A stretch of DNA of 64,000 bases from JBBSJZ01 sp041739875 (GTDB lineage: Bacteria > Planctomycetota > Planctomycetia > Pirellulales > Pirellulaceae): the NCBI GenBank assembly GCA_041739875.1, contig JBGSNA010000148.1, positions 1-64,000 on the forward strand, given 5' to 3'. Under the pieces are notes generated by a model that saw only the letters and a list, made by a program, of their open reading frames with translations, was not told the origin of the DNA and did no database searches. The translations under genes and the position numbers were made by a program. This document shows, one piece after another, positions 26,176 to 35,513 of this stretch. The number at the start of each line of letters is the position of its first letter. The first letter of the stretch is position 1.

Positions 26176-26787
26176 ATGAAGACATTGCTGGACTTCCCCA
26201 TCGTGTATTTGACGCTCCAGACTGCCATTGGCGCAAAACACGCTCGCAAGATTTGCTTGGACGAGTACGCTCACCCTGTGACTGGTGAGCGAGTACTCGA
26301 CGTTGGATGCGGTCCCGGCTTCGTCATCGATTACCTTCCACCCGTTGAGTATGTTGGAACGGACATTGACTCGAGGTACATTCGGCATGCCCGACAAAAG
26401 TACGGTGATCGAGGCCAGTTTCATGAGGTGCTTTTGACCGCCGAGAACACTGCGGAATTCGGCACGTTCGATCTGATACTGCTCAACGGAGTGGTGCACC
26501 ACATCGATGACGCGGGCGTTCGTGATCTGTTTCGGATTCTGGCAAGCTGTCTTCGTGAGAACGGGCGAGTGATGACTCTGGACGGCTGTTATTCGGATTC
26601 GATGTCACCGATCAGTCGTTTTTTGATCAACAACGATCGAGGGGAATACGTCCGCCATTACAGCGAGTATCCTGCATTGGCTTCTGGTATCTTTTCTCAG
26701 GTCACCGCAACGCACCGCAGGGATTTGTTTCGGTTCCCTTACGATGCGGTCGTGATGGTGTGCCGTAATCCGTGCGAATCCGCATGA
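26176..26787 (+). CDS. Class I SAM-dependent methyltransferase
   Basis: The protein is about 203 residues, with the SAM-binding motif VLDVGCGPGFVIDYLP (about residue 40), acidic loop YVGTDIDSRYI, and motif IV-type FDLILLNGVVHHID. The acceptor is unknown. The ATG at 26176 is chosen because the fold begins soon after; upstream in-frame sequence is repeat-rich and unlike the family. It is the first of four linked genes: the glycosyltransferase-like membrane protein starts 9 bases after it. The context suggests modification of a lipid or sugar precursor at the membrane. Confidence 0.85.
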   Translation: MKTLLDFPIVYLTLQTAIGAKHARKICLDEYAHPVTGERVLDVGCGPGFVIDYLPPVEYVGTDIDSRYIRHARQKYGDRGQFHEVLLTAENTAEFGTFDLILLNGVVHHIDDAGVRDLFRILASCLRENGRVMTLDGCYSDSMSPISRFLINNDRGEYVRHYSEYPALASGIFSQVTATHRRDLFRFPYDAVVMVCRNPCESA

Positions 26788-26796
26788 TGCCATTTT

Positions 26797-28737
26797 ATGC
26801 AACTCTTGAATGCTAATCGTCCGATGCTCGCGTTGGTGCTAGTCACCGCGGCGGTGTACCTTTTCTTGCAATACGACCAAGGCTGGATCGCCCACGATGA
26901 AGGATTGCTCGGCCAATCAGCTACGCGGGTTCTCGACGGTGAATTGCCTCACATTGATTTTGACGAGCCCTACACTGGCGGTCTGACGATGTTGCATGCG
27001 ATGGCCATGAAGTTGCTCGGCATCCGCTCGACATCGCTTCGAATGGTGCTGTTGCTGTTCTCCATTGCCGCAATTGGAGCGACTTACCTCATTGCGAAAC
27101 GATTTTGCCCGCCGTGGCTAGCCGCTTTCGTAACGTGGATCACGATCGTTTGGAGTGTGCCGAATTATTTTGCCGGGCTTCCGTCTTGGTACAACCTGTT
27201 CTTTGCGATCTTCGGCAGTCTGGCCTTGATTAAGTATGACGAGCGTGACAAGCGAGCGTGGCTGGTCGTAGCCGGTATCTGTGGTGGGCTGTCATTTCTC
27301 GTCAAGGTGTCGGGATTGTACTTCGTCGCCGCAGGTTTGCTGTACCTCGTTTATCACGACCAACGAACCTCTGGCCACGATAACACATTCGATTCAAAGC
27401 AATCCAAGCGATACGGATTCGCTACCTTCACGACCGTGTCGCTGGTCGCATTCTCGGTGGTACTGGTGATGCTTGTTCGCCGCCGCGCAACACCCATGGA
27501 CTTGATCCACTTTGTCCTCCCAGGTGTGCTGCTCTCTGGTTTTTTGATCATGAACCAATTTCGACAAGGCGGTGGAACATCGATTGAAAGATTCAAGCGG
27601 TTAACACTTACTGTTGCTTGGTTCGCTGGAGGCGTACTCGTGCCAATCGCTGTCTTTTTGATTCCCTATGTCCGTCGAGCTGGCGTGGGCAGTTTTCTCG
27701 ACGGCGTTTTTATCTTGCCTCAGAAGCGAGTGGAATTCGCTGACTATCCGCTTCCGCCATTGAGTTCGCTGTTGGCGCTGGTCCCGCTTGCATGTGTCAT
27801 GGTGTTGCCGTTATTTTTTCGCCGAAAGCAAAATCCGCTGTGGTTGACGGCTGTTGCATGGATTGCGAGTCCGTTCATGATCATGGTTGCTTGGCAATCG
27901 CCGCTGTATGAGACGGTATGGGATAGTGTGCGAAGCCTCATTCCGCTGGCGACGGTCGTGGGTTGTGCGATGTTGCTTCGGCGTTCCAGAACCAATGGTG
28001 ATTCAGTTCCAGTCGCGGATTCAACGATGGTCATCGACGCCAGGCATGACGGCACATTGTTTTTACTATTGGCAATGTCAGCGATGATTAGCTTGGTGCA
28101 GTTTCCTTATTCATTCGCGATTTATTTTTGCTACTCGATTCCATTGGGCATACTTGCTCTCGCGGCGATCATCCAAAAACAATCCACTGCGCCGACTCAC
28201 TTGCATTTGGCGGTCGCCGTTTTCTATTTTGCGTTTGCGAGCGTATGGCTCAACCACTCACGCGTCCAGCGGATGGGTACCACGTACGTACACGATGACC
28301 AAAGCACCGAATTGGACTTGCCGCGAAGTGGATTGCTTGTCTCTCGCACCCAGGCAAAGTTGTACGAAGATGTGGTAAAAGAAATATGGCGTCACAGCGA
28401 CGATGATTCGTTCATTTACGCTGAATTGGATTGCCCGGAGATCTATTTCCTTTCGGGTCGCAAGAATCCGACGCGCTCGTTTTACGAGTTCTTCGAAGAG
28501 AATTTTCCAGGCAATCCAGCTGATCGCGTAGAACGCATTGCCTTGCTTTTGGAATCACACTCTGTCGATGTGGTTGTATTACACTGGCACGGCGAGTTCT
28601 CTGGAAGTGTTTCTCTTGAGCTGTCGCAATTGCTCGCCGCTCGGTATCCGCACGTGACCCATTTTCTGCGTGATCCTGTGAATGAGCCTCACGCGGAACC
28701 CGTGTTTTCGGTTGCGTGGCGAGAGCCTTCACTATGA
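26797..28737 (+). CDS. GT-C fold membrane glycosyltransferase-like protein
   Basis: The 646-residue protein has about ten or more membrane segments. Early loop wording (WIAHDEGLLGQSATRVLDG, with two acidic residues after the first membrane helix) fits PMT/ArnT-type (GT39-like) enzymes that use lipid-linked sugars; the acidic loop is where the catalytic Asp sits in that family. A soluble C-terminal part (about residues 500-646) follows. The substrate is unknown. It ends with a four-base overlap with the GT2 gene, which could supply its polyprenyl-phosphate sugar. This is the most reasonable partnership, but it is inferred from context. Confidence 0.75.
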   Translation: MQLLNANRPMLALVLVTAAVYLFLQYDQGWIAHDEGLLGQSATRVLDGELPHIDFDEPYTGGLTMLHAMAMKLLGIRSTSLRMVLLLFSIAAIGATYLIAKRFCPPWLAAFVTWITIVWSVPNYFAGLPSWYNLFFAIFGSLALIKYDERDKRAWLVVAGICGGLSFLVKVSGLYFVAAGLLYLVYHDQRTSGHDNTFDSKQSKRYGFATFTTVSLVAFSVVLVMLVRRRATPMDLIHFVLPGVLLSGFLIMNQFRQGGGTSIERFKRLTLTVAWFAGGVLVPIAVFLIPYVRRAGVGSFLDGVFILPQKRVEFADYPLPPLSSLLALVPLACVMVLPLFFRRKQNPLWLTAVAWIASPFMIMVAWQSPLYETVWDSVRSLIPLATVVGCAMLLRRSRTNGDSVPVADSTMVIDARHDGTLFLLLAMSAMISLVQFPYSFAIYFCYSIPLGILALAAIIQKQSTAPTHLHLAVAVFYFAFASVWLNHSRVQRMGTTYVHDDQSTELDLPRSGLLVSRTQAKLYEDVVKEIWRHSDDDSFIYAELDCPEIYFLSGRKNPTRSFYEFFEENFPGNPADRVERIALLLESHSVDVVVLHWHGEFSGSVSLELSQLLAARYPHVTHFLRDPVNEPHAEPVFSVAWREPSL

Positions 28738-29738
28738 ATGCTTTCGAAGTGTCAAGTGAACGTTCGAGTTCGACTGATGTGCGAGTCTCACTCGCGATTC
28801 CGGTTTATAACGAAGCCGAAGTGATCGATGAGCTCCTCGCCCGGACAACTGCCGTGTTGGACTTACTCCCCGGTGGACCACACGAGATAGTTCTCGTGGA
28901 TGACGGCAGCCGGGACGCGACGTTTTCGATGTTGGACGCAGCGGCACAAAACGATTCTCGAATTGTTGTTTTGTCGTTGTCGCGTAATTTTGGCCACCAG
29001 TCAGCGCTCAGCGCCGCGATGGACTTTGTGCGAGGCGATGTTGTTGTTGTGATGGATGCCGACTTACAAGATCCGCCGGAAACGATTCCTGCCATGCTGG
29101 CCGAATACTTTCGCGGACACGATGTGGTGTATGCAATTCGCGTGAAACGCAAAGAAGGGTGGCTGCTTCGGTTGTGCTATGCAACCTTTTACAAAATGAT
29201 GTCGTCGCTCGCGGATCTTCATTTGCCGGAGGGCGCTGGCGATTTCGCTTTATTATCGCGTCGTGTGGTGGACCATATTCGCCAGTCACCCGAACGGCAT
29301 CGGTATTTGCGCGGTTTAAGAACGTGGTACGGTTTTCCTCAAATTGGCATCGAAGTTGAGCGATCGGCGCGACATGCGGGAACGTCGAAGTACAATATTC
29401 GAAGACTATTTGGGCTGGCTTTTGACGGAATCTTCGCGTTTTCCGTGATTCCAATTCGGCTGGCGACATTATTAGGTTTGTTCGGCGTTCTTTGTTCCAT
29501 GCTGTTCGCGATGTACTCTTTGTTTGCCAAATTCTTTTACGCCAACACGATGGGCCAGTCACCCACAGGTTTTACCGCACTAATTTTTGCCGTCGTGTTT
29601 CTAGGGAGCATCCAGTTACTGTTTCTCGGTGTGGTTGGCGAATACATCGGCCGAATCTATGACGAGGTCAAGCGTCGACCGCATTACGTCGTGGCCCGGG
29701 TCATCGGACGAGAATCGGAAGATACCCTTGGATGCTGA
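28734..29738 (+). CDS. GT2 polyprenyl-phosphate glycosyltransferase (DPM1/ArnC-like)
   Basis: The protein is 334 residues with a GT-A domain: VSLAIPVYNEAEVIDELL, then EIVLVDDGSRDATF, VVMDADLQDPPETIP (the DxD-type region). Two membrane helices follow near the C-terminus (FSVIPIRLATLLGLFGVL and AVVFLGSIQLLFLGVVG), typical of polyprenyl-phosphate mannose/glucose synthases. It transfers a sugar from a nucleotide donor to undecaprenyl phosphate. The start is ATG 28734, overlapping the GT-C gene by four bases. It probably provides the lipid-linked donor for the GT-C protein. Confidence 0.9.
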   Translation: MNAFEVSSERSSSTDVRVSLAIPVYNEAEVIDELLARTTAVLDLLPGGPHEIVLVDDGSRDATFSMLDAAAQNDSRIVVLSLSRNFGHQSALSAAMDFVRGDVVVVMDADLQDPPETIPAMLAEYFRGHDVVYAIRVKRKEGWLLRLCYATFYKMMSSLADLHLPEGAGDFALLSRRVVDHIRQSPERHRYLRGLRTWYGFPQIGIEVERSARHAGTSKYNIRRLFGLAFDGIFAFSVIPIRLATLLGLFGVLCSMLFAMYSLFAKFFYANTMGQSPTGFTALIFAVVFLGSIQLLFLGVVGEYIGRIYDEVKRRPHYVVARVIGRESEDTLGC

Positions 29739-30453
29739 GTACGCCAACGACTACGCATTGCTCTACCGAAATCATTGGTGGTGGCAAGCCCGATCAAGAT
29801 TCGTACGCGAGTTGATCGAGTCACTGTCCTTGCCCACAAACGCTCGATTGCTGGATATCGGTTGCGGTGGCGGATGGGCGTTCGAAGATTGGGAACGCTT
29901 TGGTGAAGTCAGCGGCGTCGAATTGGATGAGACATTGGTCGCACGAAGTGGGAAGTATCGTTCCCAAATCTATTGTGGGCCGTTTGATCGACAGTACCGT
30001 CCGTCAAAGCCGTTCTCGCTGATTGTCATGTTGGACGTGTTGGAACATTTGAGTGAACCAGAAGCTGCCCTGATTTATGCACTTGAGTTACTTGAGCCTG
30101 GTGGCAAGATTTTGGTCACGGTACCCTCCATGCCATGTGTTTGGACGTCGCATGACGATCTCAATCACCATTTCGTTCGCTATACCAAAACAAGTTTCCA
30201 GCACTTGTCCAACTCAAGCGGTTTTCATATTGAGCGGATGGACTACTTCTTCTACTGGACAACCTTTGTGAAGTTGCTGTTTCGATGCAAAGAGGCCTTC
30301 ATAAAATCACCACCACGCTCACCAACGGTCCCGGGACCGCAAATGAACGCCCTGTTTCGGCAGCTTTGCTTCTTGGAACAGCGGCTCTTCGCACGTCACA
30401 AGCTCCCCTTTGGTACCTCGTTGGTATGCGTGGGATCGAAAGCGGTTCGATAG
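29728..30453 (+). CDS. Class I SAM-dependent methyltransferase
   Basis: The protein is about 241 residues with the motifs LLDIGCGGGWAFEDWERFG, VSGVELDETLV and LIVMLDVLEHLSEPEAAL, and a region near HFVRYTKTSFQ often seen in methyltransferases beside GT2 genes. The start is uncertain: TTG 29728 overlaps the GT2 gene by 11 bases and opens just before the conserved DAEYANDYALLYRN region; an ATG at 29659 would overlap by 80. It is the fourth gene of the block. The acceptor is unknown; a sugar or lipid headgroup is likely from context. Confidence 0.83.
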   Translation: MDAEYANDYALLYRNHWWWQARSRFVRELIESLSLPTNARLLDIGCGGGWAFEDWERFGEVSGVELDETLVARSGKYRSQIYCGPFDRQYRPSKPFSLIVMLDVLEHLSEPEAALIYALELLEPGGKILVTVPSMPCVWTSHDDLNHHFVRYTKTSFQHLSNSSGFHIERMDYFFYWTTFVKLLFRCKEAFIKSPPRSPTVPGPQMNALFRQLCFLEQRLFARHKLPFGTSLVCVGSKAVR

Positions 30454-30707
30454 GCGAATGCGACTTGGCTAGTTAGCAAAACTTTTCTGATTGATGGCGC
30501 CTGTTCTCAATTTGCGGTCTATGTTTGCGTGGGTCGTTTCAGACTCGTTGGATAGCGCTGGCTTAGCCCGCCCCATCGATGCAACTGGAATGGCCCTTGA
30601 TACCGTTTCAATCGTTAACCTTGACAGCGCGGGGGAATCGCGCTTGCAGGTCTACCCGACGAAACGCTCGCAAACCACCAGATCTTGCGACGAGGAATCC
30701 AATCGCC

Positions 30708-32030
30708 ATGCGCACTACATCTCAGCAATCGCTTCGCCCCGAAGGCAATCGCCAAGAACAATTCGAAGAGATCAAACGCCGCATCCACGGCAAGCTAGTC
30801 GACAAGCTTGACCTGTCTCGGGTGGGCGAACTCAAGGGTGATACGCTCAAGCGAGAAATTCGTTTAGTGGTAGAGCACCTATGTGATGCTGAAGAAACAC
30901 TGCTTAACCGTCAAGAACGCGAACAAATCGTCGAAGAAGTTCTCGACGAAACGTTTGGTCTTGGTCCGCTCGAATTGATCCTGAAAGATCCCAAGGTCAG
31001 CGATATTCTGATCAACGGTCCGAAGAACATCTATGTCGAAAAAGGCGGCCGGATGCAAAAGACCGACGTTGAATTTCGCGATAACAAGCACTTGATGCAA
31101 ATCATCGACCGGATCGTCAGCAAAGTGGGACGTCGCGTTGACGAAACGAGCCCGATGGTTGATGCGCGTCTCGAAGACGGTTCGCGGGTCAATGCGATCA
31201 TTCCACCACTCGCACTCGACGGCGCCTGTGTAAGTATTCGCCGATTCGGTAGCAACCCGCTCAAGCTCGAAGATTTGCTGAACTATCGTGCGTTCACGCC
31301 AGAAATGGTGATGTTGCTCGAAGGTTGTATCAAAGCGCGTTTGAATATGATCATCGCGGGCGGTACAGGCTCCGGCAAAACAACGCTGCTTAATACACTA
31401 TCGTCATTCATCGGACACGAAGACCGAATTGTCACGATCGAAGATGCGGCCGAATTGCAATTGCAACAAGACCACATTGTGCGATTGGAAACCCGTCCAG
31501 CGAACATTGAAGGCAACGGAGCGATCACGGCGACTGACCTCGTGAAAAACGCCCTGCGGATGCGTCCAGAAAGAATCATTATCGGCGAATGCCGTGGTGG
31601 TGAAACGCTCGACATGCTGCAAGCGATGAATACCGGTCACGACGGATCACTCACGACCGTTCACGCCAATACACCTCGTGACGCGATTGCACGTTTGGAA
31701 ACGCTCGTGATGATGTCAGGATTCGATTTGCCTGTGAAGGCGATTCGCCAACAGATCTCCGGCGCGGTTGACGTGCTGATTCAAGCGAACCGTTTGCAAG
31801 GTGGCCCGCGTCGAGTGACGGCGATCACAGAAGTGGTCGGCATGGAACAAGACACGATCATTTTGCAAGACATCTATCGTTATGTCCAAAAGGGCATCGG
31901 CGAAGACGGCAAGGCTCACGGTCACTTCGAGTGCACCGGTGTTCGGCCAAGTTTCATGGATCGGTTGGAGTCCGCTGGCGTCCGTTTACCAGCAAGTGCG
32001 TTCCGCGAACGCATCATGATGCAAGCGTAA
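30708..32030 (+). CDS. cpaF: Tad/type IV pilus secretion ATPase (CpaF/TadA family)
   Basis: This ATPase powers Tad pilus assembly or secretion. The 440-residue protein has the family's N-terminal domain (VLDETFGLGPLELILKDP, then VSDILINGP), Walker A in IIAGGTGSGKTTLLNTL, and later DGSLTTVHANTPRDAI (the His box). The start, ATG 30708, has GAGGAAT upstream. tadB and tadC follow on the same strand, 98 and 61 bases apart, so this is a partial Tad operon. Pilin, CpaC-type secretin, CpaE and prepilin peptidase are not in this window. Confidence 0.93.
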   Translation: MRTTSQQSLRPEGNRQEQFEEIKRRIHGKLVDKLDLSRVGELKGDTLKREIRLVVEHLCDAEETLLNRQEREQIVEEVLDETFGLGPLELILKDPKVSDILINGPKNIYVEKGGRMQKTDVEFRDNKHLMQIIDRIVSKVGRRVDETSPMVDARLEDGSRVNAIIPPLALDGACVSIRRFGSNPLKLEDLLNYRAFTPEMVMLLEGCIKARLNMIIAGGTGSGKTTLLNTLSSFIGHEDRIVTIEDAAELQLQQDHIVRLETRPANIEGNGAITATDLVKNALRMRPERIIIGECRGGETLDMLQAMNTGHDGSLTTVHANTPRDAIARLETLVMMSGFDLPVKAIRQQISGAVDVLIQANRLQGGPRRVTAITEVVGMEQDTIILQDIYRYVQKGIGEDGKAHGHFECTGVRPSFMDRLESAGVRLPASAFRERIMMQA

Positions 32031-32128
32031 TCGCATCCAGCGATCGGGCTTCTACTTGGACAACGCTCGCCCAGCGTCGCGAGCGATTGCAAATCACTAG
32101 AGACATTAGCACTTAACAACGATCGATC

Positions 32129-33100
32129 ATGTCTAGTTTACTCATTATTATCGCTGTTGGCGTCGCGGTGGCGTCGCTTCTCGCTTTCGCGGTAACGGTC
32201 TTCATGCCGACCGACGAAGCGTCAGCGATGGACGATCGACTTGCCGCGATGGCATCAGGTCGTCGAGGAGGCAGTGCGGGGAAAGCCGATCAACCGTCCT
32301 TGCTCATGGCTGGCGGATTTGATGACAAAGCCAACGCCTTGCAAATGCTGCTCAATCGGATGCCCGCATTGCAGGATTACCTTGATCAAGCCGGCTCGAA
32401 AATCACTCCAATTCAGTTTGCGGGCATGTGCGTTGGTGCCTTTCTGTTCGGATGCATTCTGTGCATTGTGTCACCGATTCCGATGCTACTGGCTCCAATT
32501 TTCGGTGCCATTTTCTGCGGTTTTCCAATCGCTTGGCTGCTGTATACACGAAGTCGCCGATTAGCAAAATTTGGCCGCCAGATGCCTGAGGCTTTGGAAC
32601 TGCTCGGACGTTCGCTTCGTGCCGGTCACTCACTTGCCGCTGGGTTCGGACTCGTCGGTACCGAAATGGAAGCACCGTTAGCACCTGAGTTTGCGCGAGC
32701 ATTCGAAGAACAAAATTTTGGTATTCCGTTGGACGAAGCTATCGAAGAGATGGCTCGACGCGTTCCGAACATGGACCTTCGCTTCTTCGCCACAGCCGTC
32801 ATTTTGCAACGGCAAACTGGTGGTGACTTGGCCGAAATTCTTGACAAGATCAGCCACATTGTTCGTGAGCGTCTCCAAATTCTTGGCCAGATTCAAGCTC
32901 TCACCGGTGAAGGCCGGATGAGCGGTGCGGTGCTGTTGGCTTTACCGCCGGTGCTGTTCCTGGTCATGCTCAAGATGAATTACGACTACGTGATGATGTT
33001 GTTCCGTGACGACATCGGTCGCTACCTACTTTGTGGCGCTTTAGTGGCACAAATGCTTGGTGCGATTGTCATCAAGAAAATCATTACGATCAAAGTCTAG
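32129..33100 (+). CDS. tadB: Tad secretion inner-membrane protein TadB (GspF family)
   Basis: The protein is 323 residues with an N-terminal membrane helix (SLLIIIAVGVAVASLLAFAV), two central helices and C-terminal helices around VLFLVMLKMNY. The GspF-like cytoplasmic domain has ALELLGRSLRAGHSLAAGF and TGGDLAEILDKISHIVRERL, typical of TadB. It forms the platform with TadC for pilus assembly. It lies between cpaF and tadC. Confidence 0.9.
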   Translation: MSSLLIIIAVGVAVASLLAFAVTVFMPTDEASAMDDRLAAMASGRRGGSAGKADQPSLLMAGGFDDKANALQMLLNRMPALQDYLDQAGSKITPIQFAGMCVGAFLFGCILCIVSPIPMLLAPIFGAIFCGFPIAWLLYTRSRRLAKFGRQMPEALELLGRSLRAGHSLAAGFGLVGTEMEAPLAPEFARAFEEQNFGIPLDEAIEEMARRVPNMDLRFFATAVILQRQTGGDLAEILDKISHIVRERLQILGQIQALTGEGRMSGAVLLALPPVLFLVMLKMNYDYVMMLFRDDIGRYLLCGALVAQMLGAIVIKKIITIKV

Positions 33101-33161
33101 AAACATCCGCCCTCGCACTCTGCCATCAAACTCACGTTGAGCCCTTCCTAGGACTGTTACA

Positions 33162-34151
33162 ATGTACTTGGAACTTATTCTTGCAATCACGATGCCAAGC
33201 CCCGTCTTGATGACGTCGGTCGCGATCTTCCTTGCCGTGTCTGCGGTCACATGGATTGCCCTCGGTCGCGTTTCTGGTGATAGCAAGCCACGCGCTGAAG
33301 CCCGTTTGGACGGACTGCGTGATCCTCGTCGATCCCGTACCGAAGAGACTGGCGATGGCTCGAGCAAGCAATCGAAAAAGAATGCTGCCTTGACGGCAAT
33401 GTTAGAGAAAGCGACGACGCCGCTCGCCGATTCTGTGAAAGGCACAGAAAAAGAGATGGGTGAACTTCGCGAAGTTCTAATGAACGCTGGTTTCCGACGC
33501 GAGAACGCACCGATCGTTTTCAAAGGGATGCAGTTGATCTTGACGGGTGTTGGCCTGTTCTTCGGTGGTGTGTTGGGTTTGGTTGCGGACGGACTTTCAC
33601 AGGGTATGGTGATGAAAGTTGCCATTGGCGTGATCGCTGGATTCATGGTGCCGAAAATCATCTTGGGCCAAATGGCCAAAGCTCGGAAGATGAAAGTATT
33701 CCTCGGTCTGCCCGATGCGTTGGATTTGATGGTCGTATGTGTGGAAGCGGGGCTTGGTATGGACCAAGCACTCCGTAAGGTTTCCGATGAAATGAAGAAG
33801 AGCCATCCAGCGATCGGTGAAGAATTCAGTATCGCCAATCAGCAGCTTCAACTCGGTCGTGCTCGAAGCGAAGTACTTCAAGCTCTCGGTTTCCGAAGTG
33901 GAGTCGATGACTTGAAGCAACTTGCTTCGATTCTGATACAAGCCGATAAGTTCGGCTCGAGTATCGCGACTGCCCTCCGCGTTCAAAGCGACTCCATGCG
34001 AGTGAAGCGACGCCAAATGGCGGAAGAAAAAGCGGCCAAGACTGCCGTGAAGATGATTTTTCCTCTCGTGTTGTTCATCTTCCCCGGTATTTTCGTCGTG
34101 CTCGTCGGTCCTGCTGCGATCCAAATGTATCGTACACTGCTAACGATCTAG
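33162..34151 (+). CDS. tadC: Tad secretion inner-membrane protein TadC (GspF family)
   Basis: The 329-residue protein has an N-terminal helix (MPSPVLMTSVAIFLAVSAVT), a central pair (GLFFGGVLGLVADG; MVMKVAIGVIAGFMV), a GspF-type domain with LPDALDLMVVCVEAGLGMDQ and LIQADKFGSSIATALR, and a final helix in MIFPLVLFIFPGIFVV. This fits TadC, partner of TadB. No terminator is obvious after it. The next gene is on the opposite strand. Confidence 0.9.
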   Translation: MYLELILAITMPSPVLMTSVAIFLAVSAVTWIALGRVSGDSKPRAEARLDGLRDPRRSRTEETGDGSSKQSKKNAALTAMLEKATTPLADSVKGTEKEMGELREVLMNAGFRRENAPIVFKGMQLILTGVGLFFGGVLGLVADGLSQGMVMKVAIGVIAGFMVPKIILGQMAKARKMKVFLGLPDALDLMVVCVEAGLGMDQALRKVSDEMKKSHPAIGEEFSIANQQLQLGRARSEVLQALGFRSGVDDLKQLASILIQADKFGSSIATALRVQSDSMRVKRRQMAEEKAAKTAVKMIFPLVLFIFPGIFVVLVGPAAIQMYRTLLTI

Positions 34152-34210
34152 TTTGCTCCCGCGTCCACATTCATGTCGGACAGGTTGATGTTGTGAGCGG
34201 TCTTACTTAC

Positions 34211-34996
34211 TTAAGTCTGGCATTGCTTGCACCAATAAATCTTTCGTGAGGCGATTTCGGTCGCCTCGATCTTTTTGTGGCATCGCGGGCAACGCGTTTT
34301 TCCATAAACACGAAACCGGTCGTGTTCGGCTACCTTCGCCAGCGGTCGCCCAGCTTCTTTCGCGGTGACACTGATGATTCGGCCGTACTTCAGGCCGGTC
34401 TTCATCATTCGCACTAGCGATTTCCATATCGAATCGAATTGAGCGGCGCTCAAGTCGCATCCCAATGTTCGGGGATCGACACCGACTTCGAACAACACTT
34501 CGGCTCGGAAAATATTTCCCACGCCGGCAAGAACTGCTTGGTCAAGCAGAATCGCGCCGATCGGTTTTCGGATGTTGTGGACTCTCTCCCAAACATCCAT
34601 TTTCTTCGCTCCACCAAGCGGATCGGGACCAAGCTTCGCAACGACGTCATCGCGAGTTTTTGAATCAATCACTCGGCAAGTGGTGGGGCCATTGAGATCG
34701 AGCGTGTGTGATTTGCCTTGCAAACGCATTCGAACAAGTCCCAATGGTTTTGGTGGCGGTGACAAAGATTCACGAAATTTTCCGTAGCGTCCCAGATGAA
34801 CGTGGATGACGGCGCCGCCTTCGAATTCATAGAACAAATGCTTACCCGCAGCCTCGACACGAAGCAGACCCTTACCGCTGACTCGCTTGGCATCTTTGGC
34901 GAATCGTCCCTGCGGGCTAGTCACCGTTAGTTTCTCGGAACCCATCAGTCGTTGGTGTTCACGAGCGAGCCAATGAGTTTTGTGTCCTTCAGGCAT
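34211..34996 (-). CDS. Fpg/Nei-family DNA glycosylase (endonuclease VIII-like)
   Basis: This base-excision repair enzyme removes oxidised bases and nicks the strand. From ATG 34996 the mature N-terminus is PEGHKTHWLA; Pro2 is the nucleophile and Glu3 assists, as in the family. The helix-two-turn-helix part includes ILLDQAVLAGVGNIFRAEVL. The C-terminal zinc finger is complete: CPRCHKKIEATEIA then YWCKQCQ. The PEGH start is closer to Nei-like than to Fpg (usually PELPE). The length is 261 residues. A further start upstream (35083) would bury Pro2 and is rejected. Confidence 0.88.
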   Translation of the reverse strand: MPEGHKTHWLAREHQRLMGSEKLTVTSPQGRFAKDAKRVSGKGLLRVEAAGKHLFYEFEGGAVIHVHLGRYGKFRESLSPPPKPLGLVRMRLQGKSHTLDLNGPTTCRVIDSKTRDDVVAKLGPDPLGGAKKMDVWERVHNIRKPIGAILLDQAVLAGVGNIFRAEVLFEVGVDPRTLGCDLSAAQFDSIWKSLVRMMKTGLKYGRIISVTAKEAGRPLAKVAEHDRFRVYGKTRCPRCHKKIEATEIASRKIYWCKQCQT

Positions 34997-35186
34997 GATT
35001 TTCCCTGCTGGGGTTTGAGGTTGCCCGATTCGATTCGGCCCGTAATCGATTCGGCCCCTACTCGATTCAAATAGCGGGTTCAACCTACACTAAACGACTT
35101 TGGCAAGTACCTCGACTGGCGCGAGTTTCGCGCACAGGATCTTGTGGCGAATATTCCTCAGTTATCTCTAACCACTTTAAGTAGCG

Positions 35187-35492
35187 ATGTCCCATCCGAC
35201 TTTTGCCGTTGCCGTCCGATTTACGATTCATCCACAGCATGTGACAGACTTCGCTCGCGTTGTGAAGTTGCAAGCCAAGAACTCGTTGGAGAAAGAAGAC
35301 ACTTGCCACCAATTCGATGTCTGTTTCAATGATGAACGACCCAGCGAAGTGTTTTTGTACGAGACGTACGATGATGCAGCGGCGTTCGCGGCGCATCGCG
35401 AAACACCTCATTTTGCGGAGTTCAATGCGGCGGTTGCGACTTGGGTTGCCGGAAAAGATGTTTCGACTTGGATCATCAACAGCGTCCGATAG
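35187..35492 (+). CDS. Antibiotic biosynthesis monooxygenase (ABM)-fold protein
   Basis: The 101-residue protein is a single ferredoxin-like ABM domain: FAVAVRFTIHPQHVTDF, then NSLEKEDTCHQFDVCFND, SEVFLYETYDDAAAFAAH and HFAEFNA. This fits YgiN/LsrG-type small oxygenases or isomerases that act as dimers. Substrate and activity are not predictable. It is a single-gene unit between two oppositely oriented genes. Confidence 0.85.
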   Translation: MSHPTFAVAVRFTIHPQHVTDFARVVKLQAKNSLEKEDTCHQFDVCFNDERPSEVFLYETYDDAAAFAAHRETPHFAEFNAAVATWVAGKDVSTWIINSVR

Positions 35493-35513
35493 TGGACCTA
35501 TTGAGTCGATGCG

